Shown here: in pieces, positions 1-6,346 of the stretch
Numbering within the stretch: position 1 is the stretch's first letter
Layout of the letters: each line of letters starts with the position of its first letter
From: Candidatus Wallbacteria bacterium
Lineage (GTDB): Bacteria > Muiribacteriota > UBA6191 > JACPRK01
Length of the DNA stretch: 9,967 nucleotides
Direction: 5' to 3'
Assembly (NCBI GenBank): GCA_016199905.1
Contig: JACQFU010000118.1
Coordinates: 1-9,967, forward strand
Notes under the pieces: generated by a model
Told to the model about the DNA's origin: nothing
Database searches by the model: none
What the model saw: the letters and a program-made list of their open reading frames with translations, nothing else
Position numbers and translations under genes: made by a program

Positions 1-2406
1 ATCGGCGTCATAGTCCGCACCGCCGGTATCGACAAGACCAAGGCCGAGCTGGTGAAGGACTTCAACTACCTGCGCCGGCTCTGGACTGCAATCGAGGAGG
101 CCACGGCGCACTGCAGGGCCCCGGCGCTCATCTACCAGGAGCGCGACATCGTCACGCGCGCGATCCGCGACCACTTCAGCAACGACATCCACGAGATCAT
201 CGTGGACAACAAGGAGGTCTTCGACCGGGCTCTCGAGTTCATGAAGACCTTTCTGCCGAGACACCAGCGGATCTTGCAGCTCTTCGAGGAGAAAAAGCCG
301 CTCTTCTCCCAGTTCAAGATCGAGGACCAGATCGACACCATCTACCTGCATCAGGTCCGCTTGCACTCGGGCGGCTCGATCATCATCGACCCCACCGAGG
401 CCCTGGTGGCCATCGACGTGAACAGCGCCAAGTCGACCCAAGAGCGCACCGCCGAGGAAACTGCGCTGCGGACGAACATGGAGGCCGCCGAGGAAGTGGC
501 GCGGCAGCTTCGACTGCGCGACCTGGGCGGCATCATTGTGATCGACTTCATCGACATGAAGGACAGCAAGCACAAGCGCCAGGTCGAGCGCTGGCTGAAG
601 AACGCGCTGAAGATCGACAAGGCTCGCATCCACGTCGGCAAGATTTCCAGCTTGGGCCTCGTGGAGCTGTCCCGGCAGCGGCTGAAGCCGGCCATCATGG
701 ACAGAAATTATCTCTTGTGTCCTGGATGCAACGGGATTGGGATGGTCAAGTCCACCGAGGCAAAGGCCCTGATCCTCCTGAGGAAGGTCCAGAGCGCCGC
801 CGCAGACGGAAACCTCTATATGGTGAGGGGACACCTGCCGATCGACGTCTACACGTATCTGCTCAACAAGAAACGCGACGAGCTGGCTCGCATCGAGAGG
901 GAGTGCAGCGTCCGCCTCGACTTCTCCCTCAAGACCGGTTTCGACGAGCAAGTCTTCAGCCCGGAGTGCGTGGAACTTTTCACTCGGATTCCCGACGAGG
1001 CGGCGGCCGCCTCCCACAGGCCGGCCGCCGTTCGCGACTCGGCGATTCTGGCCGACATGCAGAAGGACGCGACCACGGGCCACGACCGCGCCCTGTCCGA
1101 GATCGACCTCCCCGACAACTCCGACCAGCCGGACTTCGACCCCAACGTCGCCGAACAGGAGAGCGCCGCGCCCCCGCAGGTCCCACATCAAACTCAAGTA
1201 CCGGAACGAAGACCCTCCGGCTCGCACAACGACGGGGCCGACCGGCCGGCTCCACGGCCTCAAATGGCCCCAGGGCAGCGGCCCGCGTTGCCCGGCTCTC
1301 CCAGGCGAGTGCCGGTGCGTACCGGGCAGGAAGGCAACGCGCAGCACCGAGACCCGAACCGTGACCGACAGGACCGCCATCGGGACCGCCAGGACCGCTG
1401 GCAAGACCGCGATCGCGGGCAACGGGACCAGCGGCCCCCTCAGGGTCAGCACCCCGGGCAGCGTGGACAACAGCCCTTCCGTCACAGCCAGCCGGGACGC
1501 CAGGGCGGCCCCCCGCGAGGCCCCTCGGAACGCTTCGCCGGCGTAGCGCCTGGAGATGCGGCCGCGTCCGGTCCGGCTCGCGATGCGGGACAACCGCCCC
1601 GCATCGACGGTCCGCCAGCCAACGATGGTCCGGAGTCCGTGACCGTGATCTCGGCCTTCCATCCCTCCGGCAGTCCCGTACCGGCCGACCACAAGCCGCC
1701 CACGGAGCCCGCAGGCGAGGCCAGCACGACGGCCTTCGAACGCTCGGGTCGCCGGCGTCGCCGGCGCCGCGGGCGCGGAGGGCGCGGACCGGGAATGCAG
1801 CCTTCATTCGCCCCGGGAGCGCCGGAGTCGCTATCGTCGCCGTCCGGAACGGCCGAAGTCGAGTCCGATCCCGCGCAGGCACAGCTCTTCCCACGTCCGG
1901 CGACACCGCCGGCCGACGTGGCAGATTCGCAGCATGCTGCGGCGCCAGCCGCCGCGGCACCGGCGGATCTTGCGCCCAGGCTGGGCGGGCACAGCGGACC
2001 CGCCGTCGGCGTTCTCGCCACCGCGGGTCCGGAGCCCGACGATCAACCACGGCTGCCTCTGCTCCAGATGACCTCCGGCACATTGGGGGCACCCGCCGAT
2101 GGCCAGCCCGTCACCGTGGCCGCGCAAGAAGGGCAGGCGTCCATGCCACGGGAGCGAAGCGACGGTCCGGACCGCGAAACGGTCCAGACCGAAGAAGGAG
2201 CGGCGTCACCCGAGCAGGTCTCGCGGGCCGGCCAGCCCAGTGGACGGGCGCGGGGCTTTCGCCCCGGACGCCGGCCCCCTGGGGCCCACGGAACCCACCC
2301 CTCACCAGCCGTCGAAGCGTCCCAGCAGCGCCGTCTGCACCGCCGCCGCCGGCGTGGCCGTGGACAGGGCCGAGGCACTGGAGGAGCGCCCCCCGATCAG
2401 GCCTGA
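1..2406 (+). CDS. rne: Ribonuclease E/G family endoribonuclease, 5'-partial, with long disordered C-terminal tail
   Basis: The frame is open from base 1, so the true start lies left of the window; 801 residues are visible. An N-terminal S1 domain and probably about 160 residues are missing. The visible part starts in the catalytic core (IVRTAG at the edge). It shows the metal-binding motif AIDVNSA (Asp139, Asn141 of the visible chain), the second acidic motif IVIDFIDM (Asp182/Asp185) and the CPxC zinc-link pair (Cys240, Cys243) that joins protomers in E. coli RNase E. After about residue 330 the chain becomes low-complexity: a DR/DRQ-rich stretch coded near 1360-1430 and two arginine clusters (about residues 581-597 and 778-795), typical of RNA-binding or degradosome-scaffold tails. 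Known role of the family: 5'-end-sensing cleavage of single-stranded RNA in mRNA decay and rRNA/tRNA processing. The family call is firm. The symbol rne rather than rng rests on the long tail. The gene ends 31 bp from a convergent gene. Confidence 0.93.
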   Translation: MGVIVRTAGIDKTKAELVKDFNYLRRLWTAIEEATAHCRAPALIYQERDIVTRAIRDHFSNDIHEIIVDNKEVFDRALEFMKTFLPRHQRILQLFEEKKPLFSQFKIEDQIDTIYLHQVRLHSGGSIIIDPTEALVAIDVNSAKSTQERTAEETALRTNMEAAEEVARQLRLRDLGGIIVIDFIDMKDSKHKRQVERWLKNALKIDKARIHVGKISSLGLVELSRQRLKPAIMDRNYLLCPGCNGIGMVKSTEAKALILLRKVQSAAADGNLYMVRGHLPIDVYTYLLNKKRDELARIERECSVRLDFSLKTGFDEQVFSPECVELFTRIPDEAAAASHRPAAVRDSAILADMQKDATTGHDRALSEIDLPDNSDQPDFDPNVAEQESAAPPQVPHQTQVPERRPSGSHNDGADRPAPRPQMAPGQRPALPGSPRRVPVRTGQEGNAQHRDPNRDRQDRHRDRQDRWQDRDRGQRDQRPPQGQHPGQRGQQPFRHSQPGRQGGPPRGPSERFAGVAPGDAAASGPARDAGQPPRIDGPPANDGPESVTVISAFHPSGSPVPADHKPPTEPAGEASTTAFERSGRRRRRRRGRGGRGPGMQPSFAPGAPESLSSPSGTAEVESDPAQAQLFPRPATPPADVADSQHAAAPAAAAPADLAPRLGGHSGPAVGVLATAGPEPDDQPRLPLLQMTSGTLGAPADGQPVTVAAQEGQASMPRERSDGPDRETVQTEEGAASPEQVSRAGQPSGRARGFRPGRRPPGAHGTHPSPAVEASQQRRLHRRRRRGRGQGRGTGGAPPDQA

Positions 2407-2437
2407 GAGATGGGCCTGGGGCTCGGCCGCCAACAGA

Positions 2438-4789
2438 CTAGATGACCGTGCCTTCCTTGATGATGGCGCCCTTCTTGATGATGACGATGCCGTCGCGGAT
2501 GGACCAGCCCGGACCGTCGGCGTGCTGCAGCTTCTGCGTATTGAGGATCTTGGCGCCGGCCCCGATCCGCGCATTCTTGTCGATGATGGCCTCCTGGATC
2601 TGCGCACCGGCCCCGACGCCCAGATGCGGAACGTCGCGAGACATGTTCTGCGTCAGATCCTCGGGCGTCTCGTAGAAGTCGGAGCCCATCATCACCGTGC
2701 GGGTGAGCTTGGCGCCGCTGCCCACGATGCTCCGCAATCCGATGACGGAGTCCGTCACCTCGGCATCTTCCAGAATGCACCCTTCTGAAATGAGCGCGCG
2801 CTTGATGACCGAAGAGTAGAACTTGCTGCTCGGCAAGTAGCGCGCGTTGGTGAAGATGGGGCTGTCGGACTCGTAGATGTCGAACGGAGGATACTTGTTG
2901 GTCATCATCAAGTTGGCTTCGAAGAAGCTGCGGATCGTTCCGATGTCCTCCCAGTAGCCGTCGAAGGAGTAGGCGAAGATCTTGAAGTTCTCGATCGACT
3001 CGGGAATGACGTGGCGGCCGAAGTCCTGAGCCTGCCGGCTCTGCAGCACGTGGAACATCACGTCGCGGTCGAAGACATAGATTCCCATCGAGGCCAGATA
3101 GCATTCCTTGTCCGGGTTCATCCCGATGGAAGCGGCCTTTTCGCCGACGATCTTCAAGCGGTCCAGAGTGGCGTCGTCCTTGGGCTTCTCGACGAAGCTG
3201 CAGATGCGGCCGCCCGGCGCGATCTCCATGATTCCGAAACCCTTCGCCTGTTCGCGCGTGGCTTGGACGGCCGCGATGGTGGCGTGGGCCCCCTTCTCGA
3301 TGTGATAGCTGAGCAGCGCGCGGAAGTCCATCTTGTAGAGCTGATCGCCGGAGAGGATCAAGAAGTGGCGCGGCGACCAGCGCACGAAGTGGCGTAGGTT
3401 GTGACGCACCGCGTCAGCGGTCCCCTGGAACCAGTCGGCGTTTTCCTCGGTCTGCTCGGCAGCCAGCACTTCGACGAACCCCCGCGAGAAGCTGTCGAAC
3501 TTGTAGGACAGGTTGACGTGGCGGTTGAGCGAGGCCGAGTTGAATTGGGTCAGCACGAAGATCCGGCGGATCTGGCTGTTGATGCAGTTGCTGATGGGGA
3601 TGTCGATGAGTCGGTACTTGCCGCCCAGCGGGAACGCGGGCTTGGAGCGCTCCTCCGTGAGGGGATACAGCCTCGTGCCCCCCTTGAGTGGAATCGTCAG
3701 CACGAAGGTGCTCCCCTGGCCCGGCTGGCTCGTCCCTGCCAGCTCTCCCCGGTTGGCCTCGGCCAGGCCCCGGGCCAGCGAAAGGCCCAGTCCGGGCCCC
3801 TGCTGCTCCATCGACTTGCGGTCCACCTGATGAAACGGCTTGAAGATACCGGCCATCTGGTCGGCCGGAATGCCGATGCCCCGGTCCGTGATGGCGACCC
3901 GGGCCTGCCCCCCGGCTACCGAGAGGGTCATGTCGATCGGACTCGAACCATCCTTCGAGTACTTGACGGCGTTGTCAAGCAGCCGCTCCAGGATTCCCTT
4001 GATGTGCTCGTCGAAGACGTCGATCTCGACAGGCGCGATCGGCACGTCGGCCCGGATCTCGATCTGCTTGCTGGCCGCGTCGCTCCGGAACCGATCGGCC
4101 GCTGCCGTCACCAGCGAGCGAAGGTCGGTCGGCAGTTTCAGCAGCTCCGCCTCTTCCTTCACGCTGCCGGCTTGGACCTTCGCCGACATGATGAAGTCCT
4201 CCACCAGCCGCCCCAACCGGTCTCCGCCTTTGCGGATCGACGACAGGAAGTTCTTCAGCTCATCGGGCTCGAACTTGACATCTTCGGACAGCAGCAGGTC
4301 GGTTGTCCCTTTGATGCTCACCAGCGGCGTCACGAACTCATGCGAGAGCACATTGAGGATCTCGCGTTTCAAGCCGTCCACCTGCTCGCGCTGCTCGGCT
4401 GTTCGGGCCGCAACTCGCCGAAGCTTGCCGCGCACCGACGCCAGCAGCTCTTCGCCGGTCAGGGGCTTGACCAGGTAGTCGTCGGCGCCCAGTTCTTTGC
4501 CTGCGAGCATGTCCTCCTTGCCTCCCCGGGCAGTCAGGAACAGGAAAGGAGTCGTCGTGACTCCCGGGCGGGTCTGCACCTCGCGGAAGAACGCGTATCC
4601 GTCCATTCCGGGCATGTTCACGTCCGAGATGATCAGGTCCGGTTTCTGGGTCCGCAGCAGCTCCAGCGCCGACAGCGGGGACAAGGCAGTCCAGACCTCG
4701 TAGCCTCCCCGTTCCAGCAGCAACTGAAGCACTTCGAGGATGTTCTCCTCGTCGTCGACGACCAGTATCTTCGGCTTGGGCTCGGCCAC
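2438..4789 (-). CDS. glgC: Receiver domain-histidine kinase fused in frame to glucose-1-phosphate adenylyltransferase (GlgC)
   Basis: One uninterrupted frame of 783 residues from the GTG at 4789. Residues about 8-120 are a response-regulator receiver: acidic pair Asp12/Asp13, phospho-acceptor Asp56 (SDVNMPG), Thr86, Lys108. Residues about 140-205 are HisKA with His150 (LSHEF). Residues about 255-367 are the ATPase domain with N box (Asn273), DRGIGIP (302-308) and GLGL box (about 333-336). From Thr372 the chain is GlgC: TRLYPLT, KYRLIDIPISNCINS, GTADAV (456-461), LSGDQLYK with catalytic-type Asp482, FVEKP with the sugar-phosphate Lys535, GYWEDIGT (611-618), and a left-handed beta-helix end (about 659-783). 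GlgC makes ADP-glucose from ATP and glucose-1-phosphate for glycogen. No transmembrane segment or PAS domain is seen, so it is cytosolic. The GTG start has GAGG 11 bases upstream and lies 28 bases after the preceding stop; a TTG at 4882 would overlap that gene. The first residues of GlgC, including the GGGxG loop, are missing at the seam. Confidence 0.88.
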   Translation of the reverse strand: MAEPKPKILVVDDEENILEVLQLLLERGGYEVWTALSPLSALELLRTQKPDLIISDVNMPGMDGYAFFREVQTRPGVTTTPFLFLTARGGKEDMLAGKELGADDYLVKPLTGEELLASVRGKLRRVAARTAEQREQVDGLKREILNVLSHEFVTPLVSIKGTTDLLLSEDVKFEPDELKNFLSSIRKGGDRLGRLVEDFIMSAKVQAGSVKEEAELLKLPTDLRSLVTAAADRFRSDAASKQIEIRADVPIAPVEIDVFDEHIKGILERLLDNAVKYSKDGSSPIDMTLSVAGGQARVAITDRGIGIPADQMAGIFKPFHQVDRKSMEQQGPGLGLSLARGLAEANRGELAGTSQPGQGSTFVLTIPLKGGTRLYPLTEERSKPAFPLGGKYRLIDIPISNCINSQIRRIFVLTQFNSASLNRHVNLSYKFDSFSRGFVEVLAAEQTEENADWFQGTADAVRHNLRHFVRWSPRHFLILSGDQLYKMDFRALLSYHIEKGAHATIAAVQATREQAKGFGIMEIAPGGRICSFVEKPKDDATLDRLKIVGEKAASIGMNPDKECYLASMGIYVFDRDVMFHVLQSRQAQDFGRHVIPESIENFKIFAYSFDGYWEDIGTIRSFFEANLMMTNKYPPFDIYESDSPIFTNARYLPSSKFYSSVIKRALISEGCILEDAEVTDSVIGLRSIVGSGAKLTRTVMMGSDFYETPEDLTQNMSRDVPHLGVGAGAQIQEAIIDKNARIGAGAKILNTQKLQHADGPGWSIRDGIVIIKKGAIIKEGTVI
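3670..3706 (-). other. Fusion seam between histidine kinase and GlgC
   Basis: Codons for residues 362-374 read FVLTIPLKGGTRL. The left half (FVLTIPL) is a normal histidine-kinase C-terminal strand. The right half (GTRLYPLT onward) is the normal GlgC N-terminal signature. GlgC proteins usually start with about ten residues ending in GGGxG before TRL; here only GG remains. The DNA at the join contains a run of six G (minus strand), where a deletion could have joined kinase and glgC. No stop codon or frameshift is visible. Confidence 0.8.
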
Positions 4790-4817
4790 TGGTAGGGAAA
4801 CCTCGATACCGGAGGGA

Positions 4818-5252
4818 TCAATGGGAGAGGTGGGCGCGAAGAACGGCGTCCAGCTCTCGGGGCTGTAGGCTGCCCCTGGCAATGAGGTCTTCGAGACTCT
4901 GATGCAAGGAGCGAATGCGCTCGCACATGCTCCGCAGCAGGCTGAGCCCGATGTGCGGATCGGTCCTGAGCCGGTCCCGTACGGTGTCCCGGTGCAACAC
5001 CATCAGCCGGGCCGAGCCCCGGACAGTCGCCGTCGCGGACCGCGGCTGGTCGTCGAAGAGCGCCATCTCGCCGAAGAAGTTGCCCTTCTTCAGCATGCCG
5101 TAGATCGTCTTCTCGCCCTTGCTCGTGGAAGAGATCTCCACTTCCCCGTCTTGGATGATGAACATCTCCTCGCCGCGGTCATTTTCGCGGAAGACGATCG
5201 TTCCATCCGGGTAGACTTTTCCGAACAATTCCTCGGTGTGCTTGAAGCTCAT
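4818..5252 (-). CDS. Single-domain cyclic-nucleotide-binding (Crp/CAP_ED-type) protein
   Basis: A 144-residue protein consisting of one cyclic-nucleotide-binding beta-roll and a C-terminal helical tail. The phosphate-binding cassette GEMALFDDQPRSATA (61-75) keeps the Glu62 and Arg71 that hold the ribose and cyclic phosphate in CRP/PKA-type domains, so it probably binds cAMP, cGMP or a relative. The upstream FIIQDGEVEI strand (31-40) is also typical. There is no helix-turn-helix after the roll, so it is not a classical CRP transcription factor. The tail (about 104-144) is predicted helical and may contact a partner. The ATG at 5252 gives a domain of normal length; the ribosome binding site is weak. 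It is the first gene of a two-gene unit and stops 28 bases before the start of the receiver-kinase-GlgC gene, so the partner may be that kinase. Ligand and target are inference. Confidence 0.87.
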   Translation of the reverse strand: MSFKHTEELFGKVYPDGTIVFRENDRGEEMFIIQDGEVEISSTSKGEKTIYGMLKKGNFFGEMALFDDQPRSATATVRGSARLMVLHRDTVRDRLRTDPHIGLSLLRSMCERIRSLHQSLEDLIARGSLQPRELDAVLRAHLSH

Positions 5253-5288
5253 GGCGCCGCTCGCTTCCGTGCCTCTCCGAACCCGAGC

Positions 5289-5317
5289 ATCCTAGCAGAG
5301 AGCACAGGGTGAATCAA
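5289..5317 (-). promoter_or_regulatory. Sigma-70-like promoter for the cyclic-nucleotide-binding/kinase-GlgC unit
   Basis: Reading the minus strand, TTGATT (5317-5312) and TAGGAT (5294-5289) are separated by exactly 17 bases. Each matches four of six consensus positions. Transcription would begin near 5282, leaving a leader of about 30 bases before the ATG at 5252. It is the best match I found in the gap by eye. Confidence 0.45.
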
Positions 5318-5435
5318 ACTCGCGCAAGGGTGTCGGCCGTCGCTGTTCCCCATCAACCCCGGACGGCCCCCCCTGGATTCGTCGCAGGCTCGGCTCGCTG
5401 CGGGCAGGCCATGATCATCGGCAAACGCCCGGAAA

Positions 5436-5444
5436 TTATCCACA
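5436..5444 (+). promoter_or_regulatory. DnaA box 1 (TTATCCACA)
   Basis: Perfect match to the TTATNCACA consensus. It is the outermost of three same-strand boxes in the gap. Confidence 0.6.
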
Positions 5445-5467
5445 CGCCACGATCCAATACTGTTCGG

Positions 5468-5476
5468 TTATCCACT
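5468..5476 (+). promoter_or_regulatory. DnaA box 2 (TTATCCACT)
   Basis: One mismatch (last base) to the TTATNCACA consensus. It starts 32 bases after box 1, about three helical turns, and has the same orientation. Its right part overlaps one arm of an inverted repeat. Confidence 0.5.
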
Positions 5477-5502
5477 GGGTTATCCACATAATCCCCAGTG
5501 GA
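5471..5502. repeat. Inverted repeat enclosing DnaA box 3
   Basis: Arms TCCACTGGG (5471-5479) and CCCAGTGGA (5494-5502) are perfect complements of nine bases with a 14-base spacer. No T-tract follows on either strand, so it does not look like a terminator. Confidence 0.55.
5480..5488 (+). promoter_or_regulatory. DnaA box 3 (TTATCCACA)
   Basis: Perfect consensus match, three bases after box 2, so the two boxes have a 12-base pitch that suits cooperative DnaA binding. It lies in the loop of the inverted repeat 5471-5502. Confidence 0.6.
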
Positions 5503-5519
5503 AACCCGCGGTCTCTGGC

Positions 5520-5540
5520 AAAAGCGGGGCCATCTGGCCC
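5520..5540 (-). terminator. Probable weak intrinsic terminator after rsmG
   Basis: On the minus strand the stem GGGCC (5540-5536), loop AGAT and GGCCC (5531-5527) are followed, after three bases, by four T (5523-5520). It lies 36 bases past the rsmG stop, where the operon should end. The stem and T-run are both short, so efficiency may be low. Confidence 0.4.
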
Positions 5541-5575
5541 GGGCTTGTTCGAGTCGAGGCGGCTGGAACGACGAC

Positions 5576-6346
5576 TCAGAGTGGTCGCCGTGAGATCTGC
5601 GCTGCCGGCCGCGGATAGAGGGCGGGGGTCGGGCCGGATTTTTCCACATGGATCATGTGGAAGGCCACGGCAGCTTGCGGTAGTCGATATTCGGTGACCT
5701 CCGCAAGGGTACCTCCCAGAAGCCTCAGGGCCGTCCTTGCAGCGTCGATCTCGCCGCCCGCCGCCGGCCCCTTGGGAGCCAGGAGCAGGCCACCCTGGCG
5801 CACCAGGGGAAGAGCAAACTCCAGCGCCACTCGCAGCTCGGCGCAAGCCCGCAGCGTCACGACATCGTATCGCCCTCGAAAAGAGGCATGCCGGCCCAAC
5901 TCCTCTGCCCGCACACACACCACGCGCACGTTCTGCAGCTTCAGATGCTCCTGGACCCTCGACAGGAACGCCGCCTTCTTGCCGACGCTCTCCACAAGAG
6001 TCACCTCGACGTCAGGCTGCAGCACCGCCAGCGGTATGCCCGGAAGGCCTGCCCCGGATCCGACGTCGGCCAGTCGCGCCGCAGCCCGCGGCGCGACTCC
6101 GGAGGCAAACGGTACCGCGTCGCACAGGTGGCGACGAACCAGCTCGGCGGCATCCCGCGCGGCAGTCAGGTTCATGCGCGTGTTCTCGTCGAGCAGGAAC
6201 GCTCCGTAGGCCGCCAACGCCTCGAGCATCCCGGCGCCGAGCGCGACTCCGTTTTCAGCCGCAAACGGCGCGAAGATCGCTCCCAGCAACTCACGCAACT
6301 CGAGCTGCCGGCTAGCAGGCTCCGCCATGCCGGGCGACGGCGTCAC
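5576..6346 (-). CDS. rsmG: 16S rRNA (guanine527-N7)-methyltransferase RsmG
   Basis: A 256-residue protein that methylates N7 of G527 in 16S rRNA using S-adenosylmethionine (known for the family; loss gives low-level streptomycin resistance). It shows the family landmarks in order: MNLTA (58-62) with the following RRH (71-73), the SAM-binding loop DVGSGAGLPGIPLA (94-107), the acidic end of strand 2 in LVES (Glu119) with KKAAFL, RAEEL (146-150), TLRA (164-167) and LLAPKG (188-193). The C-terminus has the TPxxYPR motif common in RsmG. The GTG start at 6346 overlaps the HPt stop in a GTGA junction, suggesting translational coupling. An in-frame ATG at 6328 is an alternative start with no better ribosome binding site. 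The 3' end carries a short palindrome. It is the last gene of its operon. Confidence 0.95.
   Translation of the reverse strand: MTPSPGMAEPASRQLELRELLGAIFAPFAAENGVALGAGMLEALAAYGAFLLDENTRMNLTAARDAAELVRRHLCDAVPFASGVAPRAAARLADVGSGAGLPGIPLAVLQPDVEVTLVESVGKKAAFLSRVQEHLKLQNVRVVCVRAEELGRHASFRGRYDVVTLRACAELRVALEFALPLVRQGGLLLAPKGPAAGGEIDAARTALRLLGGTLAEVTEYRLPQAAVAFHMIHVEKSGPTPALYPRPAAQISRRPL
5642..5662. repeat. Perfect 8-bp inverted repeat inside the 3' end of rsmG
   Basis: Arms TTCCACAT (5642-5649) and ATGTGGAA (5655-5662) flank a five-base spacer. The left arm with the preceding T's forms TTTTCCACA (5640-5648), one mismatch from a DnaA box. It codes for FHMIHVE of RsmG, so it may be chance, but it lies about 150 bp from the three DnaA boxes. 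Confidence 0.45.

Larger units (their letters stand above)
5253..5575. other. Gene-free 323-bp gap; candidate replication origin next to rsmG
   Basis: No credible coding sequence lies here. The central 70 bases (5431-5500) are about half A+T, clearly richer than the surrounding genes. They hold two perfect TTATCCACA DnaA boxes and one TTATCCACT, all in the same orientation. The gap lies directly downstream of rsmG in an mnmG-HPt-rsmG operon. mnmG/rsmG (gidA/gidB) adjoin the origin in E. coli and lie near it in many other bacteria. No dnaA, dnaN, parA or parB is visible in the window, and I cannot point to a clear AT-rich unwinding element. An alternative is a DnaA-controlled regulatory region or a DnaA titration site. 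Confidence 0.45.

Noticed and set aside
980..2092. Long minus-strand open frames opposite the RNase E tail
   Set aside because: Arg/Pro/Ala-rich shadow of low-complexity coding sequence with no motif. The plus-strand frame is continuous with the RNase E core.
2398..2418. Bidirectional terminator between the convergent genes
   Set aside because: CAGGCC/GGCCTG makes a six-base stem with a nine-base loop, but no T-run follows on either strand and it overlaps the RNase E stop region.
3401..4795. 464-codon open frame on the plus strand opposite the receiver-kinase
   Set aside because: Antisense to clear, motif-rich coding sequence. The translation has no recognisable domain, and long antisense frames are expected in GC-rich DNA.
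4790..4882. Upstream TTG extension (31 residues) of the kinase-GlgC protein
   Set aside because: It overlaps the preceding cyclic-nucleotide-binding gene by 65 bp and adds non-conserved sequence before the receiver domain. The GTG at 4789 has a GAGG upstream and starts just before the first receiver strand.
5249..5491. Short open frames in the gap between the cyclic-nucleotide-binding gene and rsmG
   Set aside because: About 60 codons, no ribosome binding site or recognisable sequence, and they run through the promoter and DnaA boxes.
5642..5662. parS partition site
   Set aside because: The parS consensus is a continuous 16-base palindrome centred on CACGTG. Here the arms are separated by five bases and no parA/parB genes are visible.
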